From a virus, in the IMG/VR virus record IMGVR_UViG_3300020125_000389, positions 1-40,843 of that record: DNA of 40,843 nucleotides; one strand, 5' to 3'. Of this stretch, positions 22,148-29,961 are shown in pieces. The notes beneath the pieces are model-generated. The model was not told the origin of the DNA, made no database searches, and saw only the letters and a list, made by a program, of their open reading frames with translations. The position numbers and the translations under genes were made by a program. How positions within the stretch are numbered: position 1 is the stretch's first letter; every line of letters begins with the position of its first letter.

Positions 22148-22627
22148 ATGAGCCGTCCATTTTCTCTGCCGCTGGCCGTCCATCCGGTCCTGCTGCGCCA
22201 CCACTCGACGACCAACGGCGGGTTCACCTCGTCGGTCGTCACGCTGAAGCAGGGGCTGAAGGCGTGGATCTACGTGTACCTGACGCAGGCCGTCGGGAAT
22301 GCGACGCTGTTGACGCCGCGCCAGGCGACGACGATCGCCGCCGGGACCAACGCGGTCCTGCCGGCGGTGCCGATCTGGTCGAACGAGGACGTCGCCGCCA
22401 GCGACACGCTCGTCGCGCAGACGGCGGCGGCGAATTACACGGTCCTGAACGACGTCAAGCGAAAGGTCGTCGTCTTCGAGATCGACCCGGCCGTGCTGAC
22501 CGACGGATACCCGTGCGTGTACCTCACGGTCAGCGATTCGACGCAGGCGACGAACTTCGCGACGGTCGTCGCGCACATCTACCAGGCGAACCAGGTGGCC
22601 ACGCCGCCGAGCGCCATTCTCGACTGA
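22148..22627 (+). CDS. Structural protein candidate (head accessory)
   Basis: 159 residues, preceded by a strong AAGGAG (22136-22141). It is beta-rich and polar: GGFTSSVVTLKQGLKAWIYV, KRKVVVFEIDPAVLTDGYPC, LTVSDSTQATNFATVV. Position directly after the capsid gene and a strong ribosome-binding site suggest a head decoration or fibre protein. Not recognised beyond that. Confidence 0.65.
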   Translation: MSRPFSLPLAVHPVLLRHHSTTNGGFTSSVVTLKQGLKAWIYVYLTQAVGNATLLTPRQATTIAAGTNAVLPAVPIWSNEDVAASDTLVAQTAAANYTVLNDVKRKVVVFEIDPAVLTDGYPCVYLTVSDSTQATNFATVVAHIYQANQVATPPSAILD

Positions 22628-22659
22628 TTTCGGATCCGGACGAAGGAGCAGAGGACGCT

Positions 22660-23127
22660 ATGCCGAATCTCAATCAGTCGCAGGTCGACGTGCTCGCTAC
22701 CGATTTGTGGGGCGCGCGGGTCGACCGCGCGACCGCGGCGCTGCCGGCGACGACCCACTCGGCGATCTTCACCATCACCGGCGGCCGCGTGATCGTCAAC
22801 ATGATCCTCGGCGAAGTCACCGTCGCCGTGCAGGCGCAGGCGAACAACACGAAAGTGACGTCGTATCCGACCGTCGGATCGGCGGTCGACCTGTGCTCGG
22901 TCACGGACATCAACGGCCTCGAGGTCGGGGGCAAGCTGCTCGTGCCTGGCATCGCGGCCACGGCGCTGACGAAGGCGAACGCCGGCGCTGTGATCGCACC
23001 GGCCGGTTCGTTCGTGATCGCGATCGGCGCGATTCATCTCGATTGCGCCGCGACGAACACCGGCTCGATCAAGTGGACGTGCTTTTGGACGCCGTTCGAT
23101 GACGGCGCGCTGCTGGTCGCGGCGTAG
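22660..23127 (+). CDS. Structural protein candidate (head accessory)
   Basis: 155 residues with GAAGGAG and AGAGG upstream. The N-terminus (MPNLNQSQVDVLATDLWGAR) is followed by a regular beta pattern: TTHSAIFTITGGRVIVNMIL, GEVTVAVQAQANNTKVT, GSFVIAIGAIHLDCA. This alternation and the G-x-I/V-x2-G repeats resemble trimeric decoration proteins, but I cannot name a family. It is the second of three similar-sized genes between capsid and connector. Confidence 0.65.
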   Translation: MPNLNQSQVDVLATDLWGARVDRATAALPATTHSAIFTITGGRVIVNMILGEVTVAVQAQANNTKVTSYPTVGSAVDLCSVTDINGLEVGGKLLVPGIAATALTKANAGAVIAPAGSFVIAIGAIHLDCAATNTGSIKWTCFWTPFDDGALLVAA

Positions 23128-23157
23128 ACGATTCGATTGAAGGAGTAGAGGCGCATC

Positions 23158-23799
23158 ATGGCGAACGATTCACTCGAAGTCTACGGACGCAAAGTCGCAG
23201 CGGGCTCGGGATCGGCGACGCAGCCGGTCACGATCGACGAACTCCAGGCGCTCTTCAGCTCACAGAAGCTGCCGCCGTACACCGACCAGGTGCGACGCGG
23301 GACCTCGTGGGCGACCATGAGCACCGCGGCCGTCGCCGGTCTCGTCGTGCGGCCGACGACCACGGCCGCGTTCGAGATTTTCAACGGCTATCCGGGCGGC
23401 GGCAAGAGCCTGATCATCGATCGCGTCTTCTATTTCAACCTCGTCTCGACGAACGTGGTCGAAGGCTTCTCGGGCTGGGCGATGGTCACCAAGCCCAAGG
23501 CTGCGGTGACGAGCGGATCGTTCGCCGTCACCAGCAACCAGGGCCAGAAAACCTACGCGGGCCCGGTCATCGCCGCGGCGTCGACGACCGTCGTCGACAA
23601 CGGCTGGTACCCGTGGACCAACGCGTACAACAAGGGTGCGGGCGGTGTCGTACCGTTCGGCGCCGTCATCGGCAACGTCGACGGCCGCCTCATCGTGCCG
23701 CCGCAGTGCTCGCTGTGCCTGCATGTCGTCTCCTCGCTCGTCGGCGAGACGTTCACGCAGGGCGCCTTCTGGTACGAAGAGCAGATCACGCTCGAGTAA
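23158..23799 (+). CDS. Structural protein candidate
   Basis: 213 residues, with GAAGGAG and AGAGG upstream. Beta-rich with aromatic residues: AAFEIFNGYPGGGKSLIIDR, VFYFNLVSTNVVEGFSGWAM, SLCLHVVSSLVGETF. The GGGKS is not a P-loop context. It probably belongs to the same head-surface set as the two preceding genes. Function unknown. Confidence 0.65.
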   Translation: MANDSLEVYGRKVAAGSGSATQPVTIDELQALFSSQKLPPYTDQVRRGTSWATMSTAAVAGLVVRPTTTAAFEIFNGYPGGGKSLIIDRVFYFNLVSTNVVEGFSGWAMVTKPKAAVTSGSFAVTSNQGQKTYAGPVIAAASTTVVDNGWYPWTNAYNKGAGGVVPFGAVIGNVDGRLIVPPQCSLCLHVVSSLVGETFTQGAFWYEEQITLE

Positions 23800-23818
23800 C
23801 CACGCCGGTTGATGCGAC

Positions 23819-24772
23819 ATGGCGTTGTTCCTCGTTGCCGCTCCGGCGACGGAGCCGCTCACGGTGGCCGAGGTCAAGGCCCATCTCCGGCTGGACTCCA
23901 GCGACGGTGAGCCGGCGCCGACGGCGCTGACGTGTGCGCTCGCCGGCGCGGGCGCGGGGAACGTCGACAACGGCGCGCATCGGTACCTGGCCACGTTTGT
24001 CACCGCCGACGGCGAGACCGACGCCGGCGCGATCTCCGCGGCCGTCAGCGTCGCGGACAAAACGGTCAACGGAAAAGTGGTGCTGACGATTCCGGTCGGC
24101 GGCAGCGCCGTCACGACCGTGAATCTCTATCGCACCGCCGCCGGCGGGTCGACGTACCTGAAACTCGATCACGTCGTCAACGGCGTCACGACCTACACCG
24201 ACAACATCGCGGACAGCGCCCTCGGCGTGCAGGCGCCGACCACCAACACGACGGCCGATCCGCAGCTCGTCGCGTGGATCGCCGCGGCGCGGCAAACCGT
24301 CGAGACGTTCACGCATCGCGCGCTGATCACCCAGACGTGGGATCTGAAGCTCGATACCTTTCCGGACTGGTCCAGGTCCGACTCGCCCTGGGCGCCACTG
24401 GTGCTGCCGAAGCCGCCCGTGCAGTCGATCACCAGCATCAGCTACATCGACACGAATGGCGCGACACAGACGTGGACGGCGTCCCTGTATGACACCGACC
24501 TGCCGGTGGGCGACTACGCCGCGCCGGCGCGCGTCGTGCCGGCGTACCAACAGATTTACCCGGTGACGCGCGAGGTACCGAACGCGGTCACTGTGCGCTT
24601 CGTCGCCGGCTACGGTGGGGCATCGGCGGTGCCCTTTGCCCTCAAGGCGGCGATGAAGCTCCTGATCGGCAACTGGTGGATGAACCGGGAGGCGGCCGCG
24701 ATCATCCGCGCGTCGGCCGACGTGTTGCCGTTCGGCGTCGAGGCGCTGCTCTGGCCGTTCAAGGCGTTCTGA
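23819..24772 (+). CDS. gp6-like head-tail connector with inserted repeat module
   Basis: 317 residues, about twice the normal length. Residues 11-30 (TEPLTVAEVKAHLRLDSSD) are the start of the gp6-like connector fold and continue after an interruption with DPQLVAWIAAARQTVETFTH and RALITQTWDLKLDTFP at 148-181, then LPKPPVQSITSISYID. Between them (residues ~34-146) lies a ~110-residue beta-rich module ending VNLYRTAAGGSTYLKLDHV, YTDNIADSALGVQAP, which recurs in the tail hub at 32897. Connectors sit under the portal. An insertion at this place should face outward, but that is inference. Confidence 0.85.
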   Translation: MALFLVAAPATEPLTVAEVKAHLRLDSSDGEPAPTALTCALAGAGAGNVDNGAHRYLATFVTADGETDAGAISAAVSVADKTVNGKVVLTIPVGGSAVTTVNLYRTAAGGSTYLKLDHVVNGVTTYTDNIADSALGVQAPTTNTTADPQLVAWIAAARQTVETFTHRALITQTWDLKLDTFPDWSRSDSPWAPLVLPKPPVQSITSISYIDTNGATQTWTASLYDTDLPVGDYAAPARVVPAYQQIYPVTREVPNAVTVRFVAGYGGASAVPFALKAAMKLLIGNWWMNREAAAIIRASADVLPFGVEALLWPFKAF

Positions 24773-25134
24773 TGGCGACGGGCTTCACCGGCACCATCGG
24801 CGAGAAACGCGAGCGCGTGCGGATTGAACAGCCCGTGCTGACGTCCGACGGGCAGGGCGGCCACACGCAATCGTGGGCGCTGCTGAAAGTTGTGAACGCG
24901 GAGATCGTGCCGCTCGGGTATCGCGACGCGCTGCGCGCGGCGCAGATCACGTCGGAGCTCGCGCTGGCCATCACGATCTGGTGGACGCAGCCGGCCCGCC
25001 TCGACAGCACGCGCGGGATCTCGGTGAAGGACCGCGTCCGTTGGGGCAGCCGAACGTTGCAGGTTGAGAGCGTGCAGAACCCTGACGGCCGACGCGTCGA
25101 GCTGCGCCTGCTCTGTTCCGAGGTGCAGGCGTGA
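24772..25134 (+). CDS. Head closure protein (SPP1 gp16/HK97 gp7-like adaptor)
   Basis: 120 residues, the family length, starting in TGATG. It shows the head-tail joining signature: a short N-terminus with GEKRERVRIEQPVLTSDGQG, the conserved Gly-Gly turn (GGHTQSW), VVNAEIVPLGYRDALRAAQI, and the final beta pair ISVKDRVRWGSRTLQVESV and VELRLLCSEV. It forms the ring closing the connector. Overlaps the next gene as GTGA. Confidence 0.85.
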   Translation: MATGFTGTIGEKRERVRIEQPVLTSDGQGGHTQSWALLKVVNAEIVPLGYRDALRAAQITSELALAITIWWTQPARLDSTRGISVKDRVRWGSRTLQVESVQNPDGRRVELRLLCSEVQA

Positions 25135-25610
25135 CGAGCTACTCGGCGCTCTCGCCGGTCTCGGCCGCGATCTATGGGCAGCTGAACGTCGCCGCGCTGA
25201 CGACGCTCGCGCCAGGTGGCATTTGTGACGACGTCGCGCAGAACACCGGCTACCCGTTCGTGTTCTACGAGGTGAGCGAGCAGCCCCGCGGCGGCTTCGG
25301 CACGGAGGCCGGCACGGACCTCCTCGAAATCGACCTCACCGTGCATGTTTACAGCCAGTACGAGGGGCTCCTCGAGGCGCAGACGGTAATGGCCAAGGTG
25401 ATCGAGCGGCTTCGGGATCCGATCACGGTGACGGGCATGGCGAACTGGGCCGTCTTCCATGACGCGACGATCCCGGTGGGCGACGAACTGATCGCCGGCG
25501 TGAAGGTGAAGGAGCTCGTCGCGAAGTTCCGGCTCTACGTCGAGGAAACGGACACGACGGTCACCGGCACGGGCGCCTCGAATTTCATTGACGGCGGTTG
25601 GACGCAGTGA
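25131..25610 (+). CDS. Tail terminator/completion protein (DUF3168/gp17-like)
   Basis: 159 residues from a GTG. The pattern AIYGQLNVAALTTLAPGGIC followed by YPFVFYEVSEQPRGG, then LEIDLTVHVYSQYEGLLEAQ and VIERLRDPI matches the tail terminator family that caps the tail tube. C-terminal extension of ~25 residues is polar. Overlaps the next gene by GTGA. Confidence 0.8.
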   Translation: MTSYSALSPVSAAIYGQLNVAALTTLAPGGICDDVAQNTGYPFVFYEVSEQPRGGFGTEAGTDLLEIDLTVHVYSQYEGLLEAQTVMAKVIERLRDPITVTGMANWAVFHDATIPVGDELIAGVKVKELVAKFRLYVEETDTTVTGTGASNFIDGGWTQ

Positions 25611-26905
25611 GCCTGAACCACGCCTTCGTCTCGCCGAAGCCAGACGGCGCCGATGTGACGCTGCTGCGCCCGTCGAACTGGAACGCCGATCACGTGTTCT
25701 CGGGCGGCGTCGCCGGCAACCTGTTGGTACGCGACACCGGCCCATCGGGCGGCACGTCCTGGTCCGACGGCATGCTCTGGCGCGCGAAGGGGCTGTTTAT
25801 CAAGGGACCGTCAGGCCCGAGTCTGATTCTCCAGTCCGGGAGCGTCGTCGAGAGCAACAGCCAATCGCCACTCGTGATCGGCCGCGGCGCCGACGGCACC
25901 GTCTGCACGACGTTCATCGACGCCTTCGGTGGCATCAACACGGTTGCCGCGATCCGGCTGCTCGGTAACTTCTCGAACATGGGCAGCATCGCGTCCGACG
26001 GAACGTTCACGCCGGTCAGCACCGCCGGCAGTGGCATCAGCAGCATGATCGACTGCCTGTCGGATACGACCGTCGGGATCGTGGTCAAGACGGCGCCAGG
26101 CGGGACCTTTTACGCCGCGCAGTTCCTCGACTCGACCGGGAAGTTCGTCCACAGCATCAAGGAGGACGGCACCCTGAGCTGGGGCGCGGGTGTCGATCAC
26201 GCCTCCGAAGATACGACGCTCGGCCGCATCGCCGCCGGGAAGCTGCAGCTCGGTGGCGGCAGCGCGCAGATGCTGCTCTTCGGCGGGTCCGGGTCGAGTA
26301 ACGCCGCCATCAAAGGCAGCGGCACGACGATTTCGATCCGACGGAGCGACGACGCCGCCTACGCAGAACTCGACGTCGCGACGATTCACCCCGCTTCCGG
26401 CATCGACTTCCGCCTGAAACAGAACGCGGTCGACGCGTTCACATCGATCGACAGCGGGGCCGTGGTCAACACGCTGTACCTCCACGGCGGCAAGGTCGGC
26501 ATTCAGACAGATCCCGTCGCGCGCTTTCACGTCAACGACGGCAGCGCGAACTTCATCGCGTCGAACAATTCGTTCGGCAACGATTGGATCGTCCTCACGA
26601 ACGACATCAACCTGGCATCGTCGAAGTACTTCCTGGCGGAGAGCGCGTCGGCCGGCACGCTGCTCAATGCGCGTTCTGGTCTGATCCTCTCATTCAAGAT
26701 CGGCAACGCCGAGAAGTGGCAGATCGACGCCAACGGCCTCTTCAAGCCGTCATCGACGAACACGATCGTCGCGAAGACGAAAGCCGGTACGCCGGTCGAT
26801 GGCGACTTCGCTGGCGTGGCCGACGGCATGGTCGTCGTCGACACGACGGCGAACAAGATCTGGGTGCGCACCGGCAGCGCCTGGAAAGGCGTGGCGGTGG
26901 CGTAA
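25607..26905 (+). CDS. Fibre-like structural protein
   Basis: 432 residues from GTG 25607 (an ATG at 25598 is also in frame). The opening SLNHAFVSPKPDGADVTLLR then PSNWNADHVFSG is a recurrent N-terminus of phage appendage proteins. The body consists of Gly/Ser-rich beta strands of ~20 residues (GGINTVAAIRLLGNFSN, GSIASDGTFTPVSTAGSG, LSWGAGVDHASEDTTLG), suggesting a beta helix or trimeric fibre, and the end (DFAGVADGMVVVDTTANKIW) is typical of fibre C-termini. Its place between tail terminator and tail tube suggests a head or neck fibre. Exact role unknown. Confidence 0.7.
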   Translation: MSLNHAFVSPKPDGADVTLLRPSNWNADHVFSGGVAGNLLVRDTGPSGGTSWSDGMLWRAKGLFIKGPSGPSLILQSGSVVESNSQSPLVIGRGADGTVCTTFIDAFGGINTVAAIRLLGNFSNMGSIASDGTFTPVSTAGSGISSMIDCLSDTTVGIVVKTAPGGTFYAAQFLDSTGKFVHSIKEDGTLSWGAGVDHASEDTTLGRIAAGKLQLGGGSAQMLLFGGSGSSNAAIKGSGTTISIRRSDDAAYAELDVATIHPASGIDFRLKQNAVDAFTSIDSGAVVNTLYLHGGKVGIQTDPVARFHVNDGSANFIASNNSFGNDWIVLTNDINLASSKYFLAESASAGTLLNARSGLILSFKIGNAEKWQIDANGLFKPSSTNTIVAKTKAGTPVDGDFAGVADGMVVVDTTANKIWVRTGSAWKGVAVA

Positions 26906-27045
26906 TGGCGAACACAATCGAGCATCACCTGAAGTTAATCGCTGGCGACTTGTTGATCACGCTCGCAAAGCTCTCCGCTGAGAACGAGGCGCTGCGCGAG
27001 AACCAGCGGCCGCCGCGGAAGCCGAAGCCGGACGCGAAGCCGTGA
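26905..27045 (+). CDS. 46-residue coiled-coil protein
   Basis: TAATG-coupled to the fibre gene. A single helix with leucine heptads (HHLKLIAGDLLITLAKLSAE then NEALREN) followed by a basic Pro/Lys tail (RPPRKPKPDAKP). It may act as a small assembly partner or trimeriser; no family is recognised. Ends in GTGA with the next gene. Confidence 0.5.
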   Translation: MANTIEHHLKLIAGDLLITLAKLSAENEALRENQRPPRKPKPDAKP

Positions 27046-27227
27046 CGAGCCAGCAGCAGACCGCGGGGCTCGTCGACGCGAGCGGGAAGCCGGCGCGCCG
27101 GCCCGAATCGAAGATCTGTCCGCGCTGCGCGGCGGGACCCGAGCGCCGCGTCCTGTCGGGCGGATTCGGCGCCGTGCACGACGTCTGCGGCGCGTGCGGT
27201 CACGATTTCGAGGAACGGACGCTATGA
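27042..27227 (+). CDS. Small zinc-ribbon protein
   Basis: 61 residues, GTG start. Contains CPRC near 26-29 and CGAC near 50-53 (VCGACGHDFEE), a compact zinc ribbon. N-terminus disordered. Unknown role in the tail region; coupled to both neighbours by overlaps. Confidence 0.55.
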   Translation: MTSQQQTAGLVDASGKPARRPESKICPRCAAGPERRVLSGGFGAVHDVCGACGHDFEERTL

Positions 27228-27430
27228 ACGGGCAGCACTACGTGGCGCTCGTGCGCTTGTCGAATAAAGACGACGAGACGTTGGCCGACGTCGGCGAGCG
27301 CTGCCATCGCGTGCCGGCGTCGAGCCTGCCATGGCTGCTCGAGACGGGGCGGATTGAATTCTTTACCTCGGCGCGCGCGTTGGCGGCGTCGGGCTGGGCG
27401 GATTTCGAGTGCCCGGAGGGCGAAGCATAA
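27224..27430 (+). CDS. Hypothetical small protein
   Basis: 68 residues, ATGA start. Beta-alpha pattern: YVALVRLSNKDDETLADVGE, CHRVPASSLPWLLETGRIEF, SARALAASGWADFECP. It resembles short 'KOW-less' phage accessory proteins but no family match is certain. Ends immediately before the tail protein gene. Confidence 0.5.
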   Translation: MNGQHYVALVRLSNKDDETLADVGERCHRVPASSLPWLLETGRIEFFTSARALAASGWADFECPEGEA

Positions 27431-28411
27431 ATGGCCGGCAAAGTCGGATCAGCGTCCTTCAGCGTGCTGCTCATCGACGGATACAACCTGCTCGCCGCGA
27501 AAGTGCAGGGCATCACGCACAAGGTCGAATCGATCCTGCACAGGACCGATGGGCTCGGCGATGGGACCGAGGCGCAGGGCCCCACGGGGGTGTCGAAGGC
27601 CACGTTGACGCAGACGGGCGCCTTCTTCGACGACTCGGTGAACGGAATGCACGCGCTCCTCAGCGCGGCCGCCAGCGGCACCGTCAGCCGGCTCGTGGCG
27701 TACGCGTTCGCCGGCAACATCATCGGCAAGCCATTCGTCGGGGCACAGGGCCTCTACGCGCAGACCTACGAGGTGCTCGGCAAGAGCCCGGCGCTCACGA
27801 ACGCGAACGTCACCTATACGGCGTCGGGCCAGGTGGACCGCGGCGTGATTCTGCAGAACCAGACCGCGCGCACCGCCACCTTCTCGACGAAGACGGACGG
27901 CGCCTCGGTCGACTACACGCTCAACGCGTCGCAGCGCGCGTTTCCGATCGCGTCGATCAGCACCGCGAATCCCGGCGTCGTCACGACGTCGGTGCCGCAT
28001 GGGCTGACGACCGGACAGAAGGTCCTGATCTCGGGCACGACGACGACGCCGTCGGTCAACGCGGAACAGACCGTGACCGTGCTGACGACGACGACGTTTT
28101 CGATTCCGGTGAACGTGACGAGCGGCCAGGCCGGCGCCGGCGGCCAGTTCGTGCTGTCGAACACGGTCAATGGCGGCGTCGGCTACCTTGAGGTGAGCGA
28201 CTACTCCGGCTTCACGAACGTCGTCGTGAAGATCCGGTCGTCGGCCGACGACACCACGTACGCCGACCTGATCACGTTCACGACGGTGACCGCGGCGCCG
28301 ACGGCCGAGCGGCTGACTGTCGCCGGCACCGTCGACCGGTACCTGTGCGTCACCGGGACGGTGACCGGCGCCGGCAGCATCACGCCGTTCGTCGGGTTCG
28401 CGCGGAACTGA
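27431..28411 (+). CDS. Tail protein candidate with inserted Ig-like module
   Basis: 326 residues. The N-terminal part (LIDGYNLLAAKVQGITHKVE, DGLGDGTEAQGPTGVSKATL and GAFFDDSVNGMHALL) resembles tail-tube-like proteins, where an E/D-rich strand and a PTG motif recur. Residues ~175-235 carry a module common in phage virion proteins (VPHGLTTGQKVLISGTTTTP, VTVLTTTTFSIPV), inserted between tube-like halves, and the last third (GYLEVSDYSGFTNVVVKIR) returns to beta structure. Either this protein or that at 28729 could be the major tube subunit. Confidence 0.7.
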   Translation: MAGKVGSASFSVLLIDGYNLLAAKVQGITHKVESILHRTDGLGDGTEAQGPTGVSKATLTQTGAFFDDSVNGMHALLSAAASGTVSRLVAYAFAGNIIGKPFVGAQGLYAQTYEVLGKSPALTNANVTYTASGQVDRGVILQNQTARTATFSTKTDGASVDYTLNASQRAFPIASISTANPGVVTTSVPHGLTTGQKVLISGTTTTPSVNAEQTVTVLTTTTFSIPVNVTSGQAGAGGQFVLSNTVNGGVGYLEVSDYSGFTNVVVKIRSSADDTTYADLITFTTVTAAPTAERLTVAGTVDRYLCVTGTVTGAGSITPFVGFARN

Positions 28412-28413
28412 CG

Positions 28414-28617
28414 ATGGTGACGCCGCAGCAGCTCGTCGAAGGCCTGCAGCACGCCACCGAGCTCGAGCAGCGCGCGCGGGCGCATTTCGAAGCGCACAGG
28501 GAGGACCTCCCGGAGCGCGACGCATCGCTCGTCGTGCTCCGGCACGCGACGGCGCTGAAACGATCGTTCGAGCAGTGGATCGCCGCGCGCGCGTTGCGCG
28601 CGGCATTGATGAAGTAA
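28414..28617 (+). CDS. Small helical hypothetical protein
   Basis: 67 residues starting two bases after the preceding stop. Entirely helical and charged: PQQLVEGLQHATELEQRARA, HFEAHREDLPERDASLVVLR, ALKRSFEQWIAARALRAAL. Possibly a coiled-coil assembly factor. It is followed by the repeated untranslated element. Confidence 0.5.
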   Translation: MVTPQQLVEGLQHATELEQRARAHFEAHREDLPERDASLVVLRHATALKRSFEQWIAARALRAALMK

Positions 28618-28628
28618 CAGCGGATTTC

Positions 28629-28728
28629 GTTCGGAAGCTCAGAACGCCCGCCTCGCCCCGCAGCCCCGTCAGGCTGCCGCGCCTGGCCGCCGTGATGCGC
28701 CCAATGCCCATAGCGGCAGGAGGCAGAC
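28629..28728 (+). ncRNA. Repeated 5'-UTR element, copy A
   Basis: Roughly 100 bases before the gene at 28729 are closely matched by 35850-35947. Shared blocks include AGCTCAGAACGCCCGCC (28636-28652) and CGCGCCTGGCCGCCGTGATG (28678-28697), and distance to the ATG is the same to one base. Hairpin 1 is GCAGCC (28660-28665)/GGCTGC (28672-28677). Hairpin 2 is TGCC/GGCA around 28704-28717. GCCGCC at 28686-28691 can pair with GGCGGC at 28731-28736 just inside the coding sequence, which would enclose the AGGAGG ribosome-binding site (28718-28723). Probably a structured cis-regulatory leader; no known RNA class recognised. Confidence 0.6.
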
Positions 28729-29154
28729 ATGGCGGCAGGCAAGCACGGGTCAGCAGAAATCACGATCGCGTACGACGACGCCCCAGGCGGGACGCTCCGC
28801 ACCATCACAGCGTTCGTGTTGACGATGGGCGCGGTGAAGCTCGCCTCGAACATGCAGGCGAACACGCCGTTCGGCGCGACGGTCGAAGGGATGCTGCCGA
28901 CCGGCGTCAGCAAGATCGACCAGATCACCATTCACGGGTACTGGGACGACACCGCGGTCACCGGGCCGCACGTCGTCTTCATCGCGCCCGACACGTCGCC
29001 GCAGGCCTCGACGCGGACGCTGCAGATCGTGTTCGGCAACGCGAGGACGTGGACGTCCGAGGGCTACCTCGTGAGCTACGCCGTGCTCGGCAAGAACGGC
29101 AACCTGACCGAGTTCGACGCGGTGCTGCAGCAGAACTCCGGCGCCTGGTCGTAA
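28729..29154 (+). CDS. Probable tail tube (major tail) protein
   Basis: 141 residues, with AGGAGG five bases before the ATG. It is a compact beta-rich protein: GSAEITIAYDDAPGGTLRTI, GYWDDTAVTGPHVVFIAPDT, RTLQIVFGNARTWTSEGYLV and a final YAVLGKNGNLTEFDAVLQQN. This size and the position immediately upstream of the frameshifted tail chaperones are where the tube subunit is expected. The strong ribosome-binding site and long leader also fit an abundant virion protein. No sequence family is certain. Confidence 0.7.
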   Translation: MAAGKHGSAEITIAYDDAPGGTLRTITAFVLTMGAVKLASNMQANTPFGATVEGMLPTGVSKIDQITIHGYWDDTAVTGPHVVFIAPDTSPQASTRTLQIVFGNARTWTSEGYLVSYAVLGKNGNLTEFDAVLQQNSGAWS

Positions 29155-29190
29155 CCGAACCGGCGCCGCAGGGCACCAGCAGAGACACGC

Positions 29191-29229
29191 GCCGGCCGGC
29201 TGCGCACGCGCAGCTCGCCGGCCCTTTTT
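29191..29229 (+). terminator. Rho-independent terminator/attenuator after the tail tube gene
   Basis: GGCCGGC (29194-29200) pairs with GCCGGCC (29217-29223), and an inner TGCG/CGCA stem (29201-29212) with a CACG loop extends it; five T (29225-29229) follow. It stands between the tube gene and the tail chaperones, where lowering transcription after an abundant gene would make sense. Confidence 0.75.
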
Positions 29230-29245
29230 CGCCTGGAGACGTTCG

Positions 29246-29671
29246 ATGTCGATTTTCGCGAGCCAGACGCAGGACACGGTCGCGCTGCCGTTCGATCCGC
29301 CGCACACCGTCACGATTCAGAAGCTCTCGGGCAAAGACCTCGAGGCCGCGCAGTTCGTGCACATGACGGGCGTGGCGACCGGCCGCGGCCGCAACTGGGC
29401 GACGACGTTCAGGCGGCTGGCCGCCGCCGGCGTCGCGACGAATGCCGACGCGCAGAAGGTGCTCAGCGATCCGTTGAGCGGCTACGACCGGCTGACCCTC
29501 GCGAAGGCGGGCGTGAAGGCTTGGACGTACGCAGAGGAGGTGACGCCGGCGGCGATCGACGACCTCGTCGAGGAGGCGCTCGAGTTCTTCGCCACGGCCG
29601 TTCTGAAGCTGACGAAGCCGGCGCTGTTTCAGACCGACGAGGAACGAGAGGCGGCGCGAAAAAACGGCTGA
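29246..29671 (+). CDS. Tail assembly chaperone, short form (gpG-like)
   Basis: 141 residues. The fold is a small alpha/beta protein with LPFDPPHTVTIQKLSGKDLE, a central helix pair, and an acidic helix VTPAAIDDLVEEALEFFATA, typical of gpG-type chaperones (TAC_N). The frame ends at TGA 29669-29671, three codons after a slippery A AAA AAC. This form is made by ribosomes that do not shift. It coats the tape measure protein before tube polymerisation. Confidence 0.85.
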   Translation: MSIFASQTQDTVALPFDPPHTVTIQKLSGKDLEAAQFVHMTGVATGRGRNWATTFRRLAAAGVATNADAQKVLSDPLSGYDRLTLAKAGVKAWTYAEEVTPAAIDDLVEEALEFFATAVLKLTKPALFQTDEEREAARKNG

Positions 29672-29961
29672 CGCTCCTGCACCGCGCGCTCGATGGGCAG
29701 GGGCCGCAACCGTTTGAACATTTCATCGGGCGGCTCTGTGAGGAATTCCAGTGCTTGCCGTCAGAGGCGTGGGCCGAGTGGCTCCGGCTGCCGGCGGGGT
29801 TCCTCGAGCAGATCGTGGAATACCGGCGCTACGCGGACATGAAGTTCGCTGTCGACAGGGCGACGACGCCGACTGAACGCGCGCGCATCCGCGCGACGCC
29901 GATGGGCGAGCTCGCGGAACGCATCTACCTGGAACTCGCAGGCGAGGAGATCAGTGGCTGA
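29246..29961 (+). CDS. Tail assembly chaperone, -1 frameshift fusion (gpGT-like)
   Basis: Ribosomes slipping back one base on A AAA AAC (29659-29665) leave the 0 frame and read RLTLLHRALDGQGPQPFEHF onward, adding 98 residues and ending at TGA 29959-29961; the fusion is ~238 residues. The extension (GRLCEEFQCLPSEAWAEWLR, YRRYADMKFAVDRA) looks like the T domain that recruits tube subunits. There is no plausible separate start for the downstream frame, and its position between tube and tape measure is where nearly all long-tailed phages use this mechanism. The next gene overlaps the stop. Confidence 0.85.
29659..29665 (+). other. Programmed -1 frameshift site (A AAA AAC)
   Basis: The heptamer is in the correct phase: 0-frame codons read CGA AAA AAC, and slipping re-pairs both tRNAs on AAA AAA. 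The 0-frame stop follows 3 bases later. It is one of the most efficient bacterial slippery sequences. No internal Shine-Dalgarno was identified at the usual 10-14 base spacing. Confidence 0.85.

Noticed and set aside
23396-23416. GGGKS in the 23158 protein as a P-loop
   Set aside because: It lacks the GxxxxGK(S/T) spacing and Walker B, and lies in a beta-rich structural protein.
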